Positions 16,222 through 23,963 of a DNA stretch of 46,057 nucleotides are shown piece by piece. Source of the DNA: JAISFI01 sp031553775 (GTDB taxonomy: Bacteria > Bacteroidota > Bacteroidia > Bacteroidales > Azobacteroidaceae); contig JAVBLA010000008.1 in the NCBI GenBank assembly GCA_031553775.1, positions 1 to 46,057 on the forward strand, written 5' to 3'. Below the pieces are notes generated by a model, which had not been told where the DNA came from, made no database searches, and saw only the letters and a program-made list of their open reading frames with translations. Within the stretch, counting starts at the first letter, position 1. Each line of letters opens with the position of its first letter. Both the position numbers and the translations under genes were made by a program.

Positions 16222-16815
16222 GTAAAAAATCATATTAATTTATTCAGATGGGGATATTATGTGCCATTTTCATTTCAGACTATTTTCAGTAACTGCTTAT
16301 AATTTTTCAAACAACTATTTGATGACTAATTCAGACTACACGCACAGGAACTGAAATAAAAAAGATATAAAGACAAACACCACCGGCCAACTAAAAAAAA
16401 TCAACAAAGTATTGTCTGTTTTTAGTTAGTTGTTTTTTGTCGTACAAGTAATATTATTCAATGAAAAAATCTATTTTCAATCACTTTCAGTATACACCTT
16501 TCTATTTCATCAATGTGAATCCAGATTAAAATTTACAATTTATAATTCAATGATAACCAATACATTTTAAAATATAAAACAGGCAAAAAAAATATAATTT
16601 CTTCAAATTATCAGCAAACTATCTTTGAAAACATTTTCTAAAACATGTTGCAAAACATAAAAATACAGTTGTATTATTAAAATATAAAACATTACTTTTA
16701 CATCGTCTGTATATTTAGAAATTACATATTTTTTACTGATGAAATCACCTGCATGGATTTTGATAAATATTCCCGATAATTCATGAAATAATTGTCTAAT
16801 TTAATTTTTTATGCA
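16222..16815. other. AT-rich intergenic region of about 600 bases
   Basis: No gene was recognised between ileS and the TolB-like gene. There is an imperfect inverted repeat (CAACTAAAAA near 16389 with TTTTTAGTTAGTTG near 16420, followed by TTTTTT) that could act as a rho-independent terminator, although no gene reads into it. The 12-mer AAAATATAAAAC occurs at 16569-16580 and 16679-16690 (and again at 38057). A sequence related to the 20.2-kb motif (AATTTTTCAAACA) is at 16301-16313. A weak promoter candidate is listed separately. Confidence 0.5.
16669..16700 (+). promoter_or_regulatory. Weak promoter candidate for the TolB-like/amidase pair
   Basis: TTG at 16669-16671 and TACTTTTA at 16693-16700 (one mismatch to TAnnTTTG) are 21 bp apart. 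The 5' leader would be about 110 bases. Evidence is modest because the area is AT-rich. Confidence 0.25.
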
Positions 16816-17562
16816 ATGAGAAAAAAACTACTTTTTATGTTTGCATTGTCACTATGTGGTGGGGGGTTACTCTATGCACAACCTAAGGCCATCGGAGAGC
16901 CTATAGCAATTGCAAAAATGAATGAACCGTTAATGACTCCGGTATGGTCTCCCGACGGGAGCAAGTTGGCCATGACATCCATCGGAAATGATGGAATCTG
17001 GATTGTTAACGCTGATGGAAAAAACCTGCGTCAGGTTTCGGCAGAACGAGGAATCGGTTATCAGATGAAATGGTTAGACGACAACTCTACGGTTGTAGGA
17101 CGCTCATCTGTTTTAAGGAGCAACAATGATTTGTTACAACAAATGATTAACGATCCGGCCGGAATAGTCGCAAAAACAGAAGCCCTCCAATTATTGAAAG
17201 GTTGTTTACTTTTCAATCCTGTATTATCACCTGCAGGGAATAAAATCGTATTTCAGGCCGACAATGGGAAAGGATTATATATCTGTAACATCGATGGTTC
17301 CGGATTGAAAAGTCTGGGTCAAGGCGAAAGAGCTACCTGGACACCCGACGGCAAATTCGTCGTTGTAATGGTTACCGCCGATAATGGCTATGTAGTAACC
17401 AAAGGCGAACTAATCTCAATTAACACCAATACCGGAGCGAGAGCCACTCTTTTATCTTCTGATAAATACATCGCCCTTAGCCCGGCAATTTCTCCCGACG
17501 GCAAAAAAATAGCCTTCGAAGAATATGGTAGCGGCGTTATTTGTGTAATGGATATTAAATAA
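16816..17562 (+). CDS. Secreted TolB-like beta-propeller protein
   Basis: This 248-residue protein begins with a signal peptide (MRKKLLFMFALSLCGGGLLYAQ) and should reach the periplasm or beyond. It contains PD40-type repeats typical of TolB/DPP propellers: PVWSPDGSKLAM, PVLSPAGNKIVFQ, ATWTPDGKFVVV and PAISPDGKKIAFEEYG, each about 40-50 residues apart. It is short, so the propeller is partial or built of few blades. No catalytic domain is present, which suggests binding of a protein or glycan. The start at 16816 was chosen over 16792 because the signal peptide then begins with MRKK. The gene lies 14 bases before a T9SS-tagged amidase, so the two probably work together on the cell surface or in the envelope. 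Confidence 0.75.
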   Translation: MRKKLLFMFALSLCGGGLLYAQPKAIGEPIAIAKMNEPLMTPVWSPDGSKLAMTSIGNDGIWIVNADGKNLRQVSAERGIGYQMKWLDDNSTVVGRSSVLRSNNDLLQQMINDPAGIVAKTEALQLLKGCLLFNPVLSPAGNKIVFQADNGKGLYICNIDGSGLKSLGQGERATWTPDGKFVVVMVTADNGYVVTKGELISINTNTGARATLLSSDKYIALSPAISPDGKKIAFEEYGSGVICVMDIK

Positions 17563-17567
17563 GGAGG
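17562..17567 (+). promoter_or_regulatory. Strong Shine-Dalgarno before the amidase gene
   Basis: AGGAGG starts on the last base of the TolB-like gene's stop codon and ends 9 bases before ATG 17577, ideal spacing. Such sites are rare in Bacteroidota, and the other genes in this window mostly lack one. Confidence 0.6.
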
Positions 17568-17576
17568 AAGAGTATT

Positions 17577-20135
17577 ATGAAAACAATCAATACAATCAGC
17601 AAGGTAAAAAGTCTGATCTTATTACTGGCATTAGCATGTATATTGCCGTTAAAAGCGCAGATTACAGGATTGAGCAAAGTAAAACTTTTCCTTGACCCGG
17701 GACATTCCCAAAGAGAAAATATGGGTTTGTACAATTATTCCGAAGCAGAAAAGGTTTTATACATAGCGCAGACTATCAAGGAATATTTACTTGCACATAC
17801 CGATATGCAAGCAGATAATATAAAACTGTGCCGCGAAAATGACAATGTGAATGTTACATTAACTCAACGTACCGATGCAGCAAATGCCTGGGGCGCTAAC
17901 TTCTATTACTCCATTCACAGCGACGCTGGAAATCCGTCGGACGAAAGTACGTTGTTTATGTATGGAGGATGGAATAAAGACGGCGTTACATACGAAAAAA
18001 CACCCTATGGAGGAAAAGATTACGGAGAAATCCTCACGCCCAACCTAACCGGAGTAATGCGGCTTCCTACCAGAGGCAACAAAGCCGATCAGATAAATTA
18101 TTATGGGAATATTCCCACTCATGCCAGCCAGTATCCTTATCTGCACGTCAACCGTGTATCTACTATGGCGTCATTGTTAAGCGAAGGCGGATACCACACT
18201 AATGCTTTTCAACAAGCGCGCAACCTCAACAAAGATTACAGGCGTTTGGAGGCTTATGCCACATTTGAGTCGCTGGCTTTATTTTTGAAGAACAAATATG
18301 GAGTAAATCCCACAGGAAGCCTGCCTGTTCCGGGTATTGCTTTTGGGACAGTAAAAGACGACGAAACCGGTGTTATGATCAATAATGCAACAATCACCAT
18401 TAATGATGGTTCCGGAAACAGAACATACGTTACCGACAGTTACACCAGTTTGTTTAACAAATACACAACGAAACCGAATGAAATACATAACGGCTTCTTT
18501 TTCTTCGATAACCTGGCGCCCGGAGCCACAGCAAACATTAAGGTGGAAGTAGACGGTTATGAACCGCAAACATCAACCCTCGTGATTCCTGCAACCTTGG
18601 GAACAACAACCGTCAATGGAATGGGGGTAAAAGATTTTACTTTGACCAATGTTACGGCTCCCGTAGTGAGCGATGTAGAAGTTACCGGTAAGTTGTCGGC
18701 TGCAGCTATCGATAAGCCAATGGTATTGACTTTCAGCCGCAAAATGAACCGGACATCAGTAGAATCTGCTATAAGTATTTTGCCCGCAACTGCCTTGGCC
18801 TATTCATGGAGTAATGATTTTACTTTGAAGATCGACATTTCTCAGTTGGAATATGAAACTGCTTATACATTGACCATCGACGGTCAAGTTGCCAAAAATT
18901 CGGTGACCGGACAATATCTCGACGGGAATAACGATGGTGTGGCCGGTGATAATTACATTTTAGGTTTTACTACAGGAGAACCGGATACCACACCTCCAGC
19001 AATTATCTCTTATGATCCCCAGGTTGATTCAGACCAGGAAGAATCCGCACGTCCGATTGTAAGGATTGAATTTAGCGAACCGTTGAATAGCTCAGCTATT
19101 GCACCCAATCAAATTACAGTAATGGATAAAGATGGAGAAACGGTAGGTGGAGTACAACATTATACCGTAATAAATGGAAAAAGCGTACTGCACTATTTCT
19201 TTACAGCCAATTTAAATGCGGGTGAAACCTACAAAGTAATTTTAGCTTCCGGCATAGAAGATTTATACGGTAATCAAATGGATGAAGGCTTACAATATTC
19301 TTTTAAAGCCCGTACACGTGAAATTACCACGGTTGCCACTCTCGATAAATTTGACACCATGGGAACCTGGTGGCAGCCGGATGGCTCTGGTTCTACCGGA
19401 GGTGTTGATAAAGCATTAACCCGAATTGCCATTGATAAAACCGAATTGGCTACAACGGAAAGTACCGGTAGCTTACGAATGAATTATCTGTGGGAGGAAC
19501 CAACTCAAGCTACCCGGCTTATTCGCTTACACAACACTGCTTCTAGTCCCAAATTTTCAAAGGATAATTTTATTCAATATTACCTGTTCGGCGACGGTAG
19601 TCACACGAAATTCCGTGTTGCTTTAAGGGCAGGAAGCAGCGGTTCTTTCTATGCAAGTAAAACCATTGAAATGGATTGGTTAGGTTGGAAGAAAATTACC
19701 TGGGATATAGCAAACGATCCGTTCGACCATTGGATACTTGGCGGTACAGACCCAATACCCGATGCTAATGTACTCAACCTGACAGCTTTGGGAGTCGAAC
19801 CCGCACCGGCTGAATATCTGGCTTTCTCGCTCAGTTCTTTTTGGATAGATGAATTATTGGTCGTGAAAATAGGCGATTATCTTTATACCGGGACAAAGGA
19901 CATCTTAGCTGAAAGTGGAATAAGCGTTTATCCGATAGATAATTTCATCAAAATTTCTGCAGAAACTATTATCAATGAGATTCATGTTTATTCTCTTACC
20001 GGCGGATTGGTTAAATCCGTAACGCCCGGACAATCTGCATACAATATTGAAACCTCGGGATTGAACAAAGGAGTATACATTGTAAAAGTTACAACAAGTA
20101 CATCTCAAAAGAATGTAAAAATTATTGTAAAATAA
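17577..20135 (+). CDS. T9SS-secreted N-acetylmuramoyl-L-alanine amidase, multidomain
   Basis: This 852-residue exported protein starts with a signal peptide (to about residue 28). An Amidase_3 zinc domain follows (about 33-245), with putative ligands H43 (FLDPGH), E56 (NYSEAE) and H114 (YYSIHSD) and catalytic E203 (LLSEGGYHTN), so it should cut between muramic acid and L-alanine in peptidoglycan. Next come a carboxypeptidase-regulatory-like beta domain (about 255-350), two Ig-like (Big_5-type) domains (about 360-470 and 475-580) and a jelly-roll-like segment (about 590-770). The end (from about 775) is a type A T9SS sorting domain (ISVYPIDNFIKI, then VYSLTGGLVKSV and GVYIVKV). The protein is therefore expected at the cell surface or outside, not at its own septum. 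It follows the TolB-like gene by 14 bases. Confidence 0.85.
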   Translation: MKTINTISKVKSLILLLALACILPLKAQITGLSKVKLFLDPGHSQRENMGLYNYSEAEKVLYIAQTIKEYLLAHTDMQADNIKLCRENDNVNVTLTQRTDAANAWGANFYYSIHSDAGNPSDESTLFMYGGWNKDGVTYEKTPYGGKDYGEILTPNLTGVMRLPTRGNKADQINYYGNIPTHASQYPYLHVNRVSTMASLLSEGGYHTNAFQQARNLNKDYRRLEAYATFESLALFLKNKYGVNPTGSLPVPGIAFGTVKDDETGVMINNATITINDGSGNRTYVTDSYTSLFNKYTTKPNEIHNGFFFFDNLAPGATANIKVEVDGYEPQTSTLVIPATLGTTTVNGMGVKDFTLTNVTAPVVSDVEVTGKLSAAAIDKPMVLTFSRKMNRTSVESAISILPATALAYSWSNDFTLKIDISQLEYETAYTLTIDGQVAKNSVTGQYLDGNNDGVAGDNYILGFTTGEPDTTPPAIISYDPQVDSDQEESARPIVRIEFSEPLNSSAIAPNQITVMDKDGETVGGVQHYTVINGKSVLHYFFTANLNAGETYKVILASGIEDLYGNQMDEGLQYSFKARTREITTVATLDKFDTMGTWWQPDGSGSTGGVDKALTRIAIDKTELATTESTGSLRMNYLWEEPTQATRLIRLHNTASSPKFSKDNFIQYYLFGDGSHTKFRVALRAGSSGSFYASKTIEMDWLGWKKITWDIANDPFDHWILGGTDPIPDANVLNLTALGVEPAPAEYLAFSLSSFWIDELLVVKIGDYLYTGTKDILAESGISVYPIDNFIKISAETIINEIHVYSLTGGLVKSVTPGQSAYNIETSGLNKGVYIVKVTTSTSQKNVKIIVK

Positions 20136-20212
20136 TAAGTCCTTTCGGGACACTGTGGAGAGAGACATCCTATATCCTATTTTCAAACAGTTTCTAAGTA
20201 AATTCGCGTAAA

Positions 20213-20247
20213 ACTGCCGGGTGAAGCCAATCACCGGCAGTTTTTTT
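20213..20247 (+). terminator. Rho-independent terminator after the amidase gene
   Basis: Arms ACTGCCGG(G)TGA (20213-20224, one bulged G) and TCACCGGCAGT (20231-20241) form an 11-bp stem with a 6-base loop, followed by seven T. It lies 77 bases after the amidase stop. Confidence 0.85.
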
Positions 20248-20256
20248 AGGAATATT

Positions 20257-20465
20257 CATAAACTGTTTAAAAATTTTTCATGAATCATTTTTTAGTCATT
20301 TTTTGTCTGTTTGATTTTTTGATTGCAGGAAAATAGCAGGCTATTTGACTAAAATCAAAAGAGCAAACAGGCGGAAAAGGGCAAAAAAGAATATGAAAAA
20401 GCTTCATCAAAAAGATTATATGATGATCTAAAATACTGCTTGTGAATTTTCAAACAGTTTCTCAG
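20257..20465. repeat. Imperfect palindromic, MITE-like element
   Basis: The ends are inverted: AAACTGTTTAAAAATT at 20260-20275 and AATTTTCAAACAGTTT at 20445-20460. Inside, CTGTTTGATTTTTTGATT near 20305-20325 pairs imperfectly with AATCAAAAGAGCAAACAG near 20353-20370, and the centre AAATAGCAGGCTATTT is a hairpin. The end motif is also found in direct orientation at 20181-20195 (TTTCAAACAGTTTCT) and at 9581-9600. No open frame is present. This accounts for the non-coding stretch between the amidase terminator and the next gene. No clear target duplication was seen. Confidence 0.4.
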
Positions 20466-20504
20466 CAAATAAGAAAATTAAGCTGTATCTCTGTAACCCA
20501 AAAA

Positions 20505-22454
20505 TCACTCCAACGGAATCTCCCCCGGATAACCCGGTGTAAAATCAGGAGAAACCCCTGGTGTAGATGATAATACATCTAAATAATCGTTTATTTTCTG
20601 CTGATCCAAACGAGGATAATACCCCAAACGGATATCGATCGTATTGAATACCAGCAGATCGTTACGGATACGGATGCCCAAACCGGCGCCTCCATATAGC
20701 TTGTTACGGCGCAACAACTTTCCATCCGGTGTAATAAACCCCAGATCGCCAAACGTATAAAAAAGGAAACGGAAGCCGATCAGGTTGATGGCTGAAAACA
20801 AATCGGACTCTATGTTAAGCATTAATCTTTCCCTGCCATTTACAAAACTACTATAATTAGCTGTTTTCAAAGAGCTTACAGATCCATAATAAAGTAAATT
20901 CTGCACCTGGGGAACAGGATTCAAAGTCCGGGCATAACTCGCAGTAAAAAACTGACGGAAACGGCTTTTTCCTATACGCAATAAAGGTGAAAAATAACGG
21001 AATTCCCCTTTCAACACCCCTTCATAAGCACTCGAGGGTGTAAAATACGATGAAACAGCTCCTTCCATATAATAATTCCCGGATGAAAACTGTTTTCCCG
21101 CTGAACCGCTGAACGATGCATACATTGACTCAGAGACTCCCAGGAAACGATTCCATCCCATCTGTAAGGAAAAATTATATCCTTGTGCCACATTTTCCGT
21201 TATTCCGTAACTGTGAATCAGATATTCCCGAAGATACGATTGCTGATAAATGCTCAACTGCCCCAGTACCATTTTCCGTTTCACAAACTGATAAGGGATC
21301 TGTTCAAAATGAGGTGTCACGCCTACATATGAAGGTAGCGATTCTAAATATCGGGCTGACAAAACCAATCTACGAGTCACAGAGCCAGCAGGTAAAATGT
21401 CGAAAGCCCGGCCTAAAGATGCAGACAAAGTAGTATTATAGTTAGGAGAGACCGAATCCCAGCCCGCCACCGTAGTGCGATAATGATACCAATCGTAACT
21501 GGCCTGACCGAAATATTTGAATGATGTTTGTAAAGGCCTTTCCAACGAAGAATAAAAATGCTCGGACACAATATCATCTTTGAAAGAAACTCCGGCATCA
21601 ATAAATGAATGCAAGATATTGGTATATGTGTATCCGGCACCATATCCGAATTTCCTCTCATAATCCGTACTAAATACCAGGTCAAGATTAATCCTGTTGC
21701 CCCATCCGAAAAAGTTTTTATCAAACAGGCTGACATCTACATCCGACAAAGTAATTTTATGAACGGAAAGACCGATCGAAAATACATCTTTTACTACGAC
21801 AAAAGCATCCACTTCATCCGCTGAAGAAGAAATAGGCTCCAAGTAAATACGGGCATCACTGATATACCCTGTATTTCGTAAAAAGACTTCACTTTCTGCA
21901 ATAATAATAGGATTGACTACATCTCCCTCCCTGAACTGAAGGTTATTACGAACAACGACCCGCTTAGTGGCAGCATGCAAGCTATTCGCAATTTTTCCTA
22001 GGCCGCCTTCTTTATGTATGGAGTCCGGATAATGAACACTGGTTCCGAATGGATCCAACACCACAATTTCTATCTTTCTGATTTTTTTCCCGGCATAAGG
22101 CAGGTATTCTTCCTCTATCGGCGTGACTTTCCCGGGATTCACTACCGGAGCCGAAGGTTCTTTGATTACGGCAGAATAGAGATTCTGAGCCCACTTCTTT
22201 TTTCCGGAAGCATTTTTAAGATTCTGATAAATTTCCGGCATTTCCTGTACCAGGGTATCTGAGGATTCTATGTTAGATGCTTCATGATACAACTGTTCGG
22301 GTTGCTGTCCGTGTATTTCTTGTATAAAATACAAAATAAACACAGATAAAAAAATGTAAAGCGTCGAAAAAACGGGACTCCCGGATTTAATCTTTTTTCT
22401 TTTCGACAAATTATCTTCTAAAATACTTATTTGCTGTATAATATGTATTTGCAT
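20505..22454 (-). CDS. Orphan Omp85-like outer-membrane barrel protein
   Basis: This 649-residue protein has an N-terminal hydrophobic export segment (about 29-48, ending IHGQQ), then a linker. One POTRA-like unit is visible at about 115-225 (KKIRKIEIVVLDPFG, then RNNLQFREGDVVNPIIIAESEVFLRNTGYISDARI), a pattern typical of BamA/TamA N-terminal domains. The remainder is a run of alternating aromatic strands that should form an outer-membrane barrel (for example GAGYTYTNILHSFIDAGVSF and ending RLGYYP). It is not BamA or TamL, having fewer POTRA units and no clear loop-6 RGW motif. The translocated client is unknown. The promoter and partners are not obvious; the gene stands alone on its strand. 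Confidence 0.7.
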   Translation of the reverse strand: MQIHIIQQISILEDNLSKRKKIKSGSPVFSTLYIFLSVFILYFIQEIHGQQPEQLYHEASNIESSDTLVQEMPEIYQNLKNASGKKKWAQNLYSAVIKEPSAPVVNPGKVTPIEEEYLPYAGKKIRKIEIVVLDPFGTSVHYPDSIHKEGGLGKIANSLHAATKRVVVRNNLQFREGDVVNPIIIAESEVFLRNTGYISDARIYLEPISSSADEVDAFVVVKDVFSIGLSVHKITLSDVDVSLFDKNFFGWGNRINLDLVFSTDYERKFGYGAGYTYTNILHSFIDAGVSFKDDIVSEHFYSSLERPLQTSFKYFGQASYDWYHYRTTVAGWDSVSPNYNTTLSASLGRAFDILPAGSVTRRLVLSARYLESLPSYVGVTPHFEQIPYQFVKRKMVLGQLSIYQQSYLREYLIHSYGITENVAQGYNFSLQMGWNRFLGVSESMYASFSGSAGKQFSSGNYYMEGAVSSYFTPSSAYEGVLKGEFRYFSPLLRIGKSRFRQFFTASYARTLNPVPQVQNLLYYGSVSSLKTANYSSFVNGRERLMLNIESDLFSAINLIGFRFLFYTFGDLGFITPDGKLLRRNKLYGGAGLGIRIRNDLLVFNTIDIRLGYYPRLDQQKINDYLDVLSSTPGVSPDFTPGYPGEIPLE

Positions 22455-22551
22455 TCTATTTTATGGAGCGACGTTTTCGAAAAATGTATCGCCGCTCTGG
22501 AACACTTTATACAACAATAAAAATGGGGGTTAGTTCATGTAACTCTTCAAA

Positions 22552-22770
22552 TCATTCCACATCCACAATATCCACCAGCTTAACCCCTAACACTATACAT
22601 ATTTTCAACAATGTACCAATAGTCGTATTGGTTCGACCGGCCTCAATTCTACTCATATTTGATTTTTCAAAATTACAGGCAGCTGCCAGATCTTGTTGAC
22701 TGATATTTTTCACCTCTCTTAATTCCTTGATTTTCAGACCTATTTTGGACAAAACATCATCTCTCTTCAT
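22552..22770 (-). CDS. XRE-family repressor, probably autoregulated
   Basis: This 72-residue protein is a single helix-turn-helix domain (IGLKIKELREVKNISQQDLA, then AACNFEKSNMSRIEAGRTNTTIGTLLKI), the Cro/C1 XRE fold, and no other domain is attached. Frames open from ATG 22800, 22788 and 22770. I chose 22770 because an 18-bp perfect palindrome occupies 22781-22798, just before it, and would otherwise be inside the coding sequence. A second near-identical palindrome lies at 22827-22844. The small size and the flanking palindromes fit a dimeric repressor that controls itself and the divergent secreted-protein genes. No phage or plasmid genes are adjacent. Confidence 0.82.
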   Translation of the reverse strand: MKRDDVLSKIGLKIKELREVKNISQQDLAAACNFEKSNMSRIEAGRTNTTIGTLLKICIVLGVKLVDIVDVE

Positions 22771-22780
22771 AAATTCATTC

Positions 22781-22798
22781 GTTATCATATTTGATAAC
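22781..22798. promoter_or_regulatory. Operator 1 of the XRE repressor
   Basis: GTTATCATATTTGATAAC is an 18-bp inverted repeat (9-bp half-sites, one central mismatch). It overlaps the -33 box of the rightward promoter and directly precedes the chosen XRE start. Confidence 0.7.
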
Positions 22799-22819
22799 AA
22801 AGATTATTGCTTATATTTG
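22790..22819 (+). promoter_or_regulatory. Promoter of the secreted-protein pair
   Basis: TTTG at 22790-22793 and TATATTTG at 22812-22819 are separated by 18 bp, close to the Bacteroidota consensus. The -33 box lies in operator 1, and transcription would begin just before operator 2, so a bound repressor would block it. Confidence 0.65.
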
Positions 22820-22826
22820 CGGTTTG

Positions 22827-22844
22827 GTTATCATATATGATAAC
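22827..22844. promoter_or_regulatory. Operator 2 of the XRE repressor
   Basis: GTTATCATATATGATAAC is a perfect 18-bp palindrome differing by one base from operator 1. The centres are 46 bp apart, which puts both sites on nearly the same DNA face. It lies at the expected transcription start of the rightward promoter. Confidence 0.7.
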
Positions 22845-22880
22845 TTTTAAATTTATTTCATAACTCAAAAATCAGTTACA

Positions 22881-23942
22881 ATGAGAAAGATCAATTGGAT
22901 TTTATGTCTGATGTTAGGAACATCATTTTTTATCAGTTTAAGTGTAAAGGCTCAGGTATTTATTGTTGAAAACGCTATGGAAACAAAGCTTTTTTCTGAT
23001 TTGGAGTCGGCAGTAGATGCAGCTAAAGATGGGGATAATGTGTATGTTCCAGGAGGAGAGCATTCGATAAAAGGTAGTTGGAAAGGGTATGACGGGAAAT
23101 CCGACCTCAAAAATTCATTAGCTATTAGCAAGCGTATAAATCTTATTGGCGAAGGATATCAATCAGGAGGAACATCAAGTTCTATCATTAATAATAGAAT
23201 TTATGTTCTAAATACCGCAAGTGGATCCACCATTACAGGGTTAACCTTTTCTAATCACCTACAGTTAGATAATACTTCTAATGTTCACGTTAGTCGATGC
23301 TACTTTTCACTTAGCTCCATGTATGGAGTTATTGGCATATCAGGATCTGGAGAGAATAATATTATTACTGAATGTATTATAGGTGGAGCAATTTCGGCAA
23401 GTTCAGGCCTTAGCGGTTCTCCCAGTACAAAAAGTGATATTAAAGTATACATATGTAAAAATATTATAAATAGCTCCGTCAGCAATATTCAAAATTCATC
23501 AATCAAAAACAATATTTTGAAATCACTAAATAGCACTTCATTATTTGATGGTTGTTCTTATTGCAATATTGAAAATAACATTATCACTAGAAACTTAAGT
23601 ACCCTAAGCGCAAGTTATTCATCATTCAAAAACAACTTATTAGTTTATGTTTTTACGTCTGCCGGTTCCAAATACAACACTTTTGAAAACAACATTGAAA
23701 GACAAGACATAAACAATATTTTCATTAATTATGATAACGGAGACTATCATTTAGAACCCAACTGCCTTGGTAAAAATGCAGGAACAGATGGAACGGATAT
23801 TGGAATTTATGGTACTTCTTTTCCCTTTAAAGATAATCGTTTACCCGCAATCCCCTACTTCTCTCTCAAAACCATAGGAGGAGAAACCTCTGCCGATAAA
23901 AAACTAAAAATCAACATACAAGTTGAAGCTCAAGATTATTAA
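22881..23942 (+). CDS. Secreted parallel beta-helix-like protein
   Basis: This 353-residue protein starts with a signal peptide (MRKINWILCLMLGTSFFISL, cut near VKAQ). The body shows short repeated Asn/Ser-rich turns typical of right-handed parallel beta helices (DNTSNVHVSRCYFS, ENNIITECIIGG, KNNILKSLNS, CNIENNIITRN, SFKNNLLVY, FENNIERQD), at roughly 20-25 residue spacing. An opening segment DLESAVDAAKDGDNVYVPGG resembles the start of pectate lyase-like folds. No T9SS sorting domain is present at the C-terminus. Enzymatic residues cannot be assigned. The promoter is overlapped by two XRE operators, and the gene is followed after 21 bases by a T9SS-tagged protein, so the two are probably co-expressed and repressor-controlled. 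Confidence 0.72.
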   Translation: MRKINWILCLMLGTSFFISLSVKAQVFIVENAMETKLFSDLESAVDAAKDGDNVYVPGGEHSIKGSWKGYDGKSDLKNSLAISKRINLIGEGYQSGGTSSSIINNRIYVLNTASGSTITGLTFSNHLQLDNTSNVHVSRCYFSLSSMYGVIGISGSGENNIITECIIGGAISASSGLSGSPSTKSDIKVYICKNIINSSVSNIQNSSIKNNILKSLNSTSLFDGCSYCNIENNIITRNLSTLSASYSSFKNNLLVYVFTSAGSKYNTFENNIERQDINNIFINYDNGDYHLEPNCLGKNAGTDGTDIGIYGTSFPFKDNRLPAIPYFSLKTIGGETSADKKLKINIQVEAQDY

Positions 23943-23963
23943 CTTTTTAAAAAACCTAACAAC

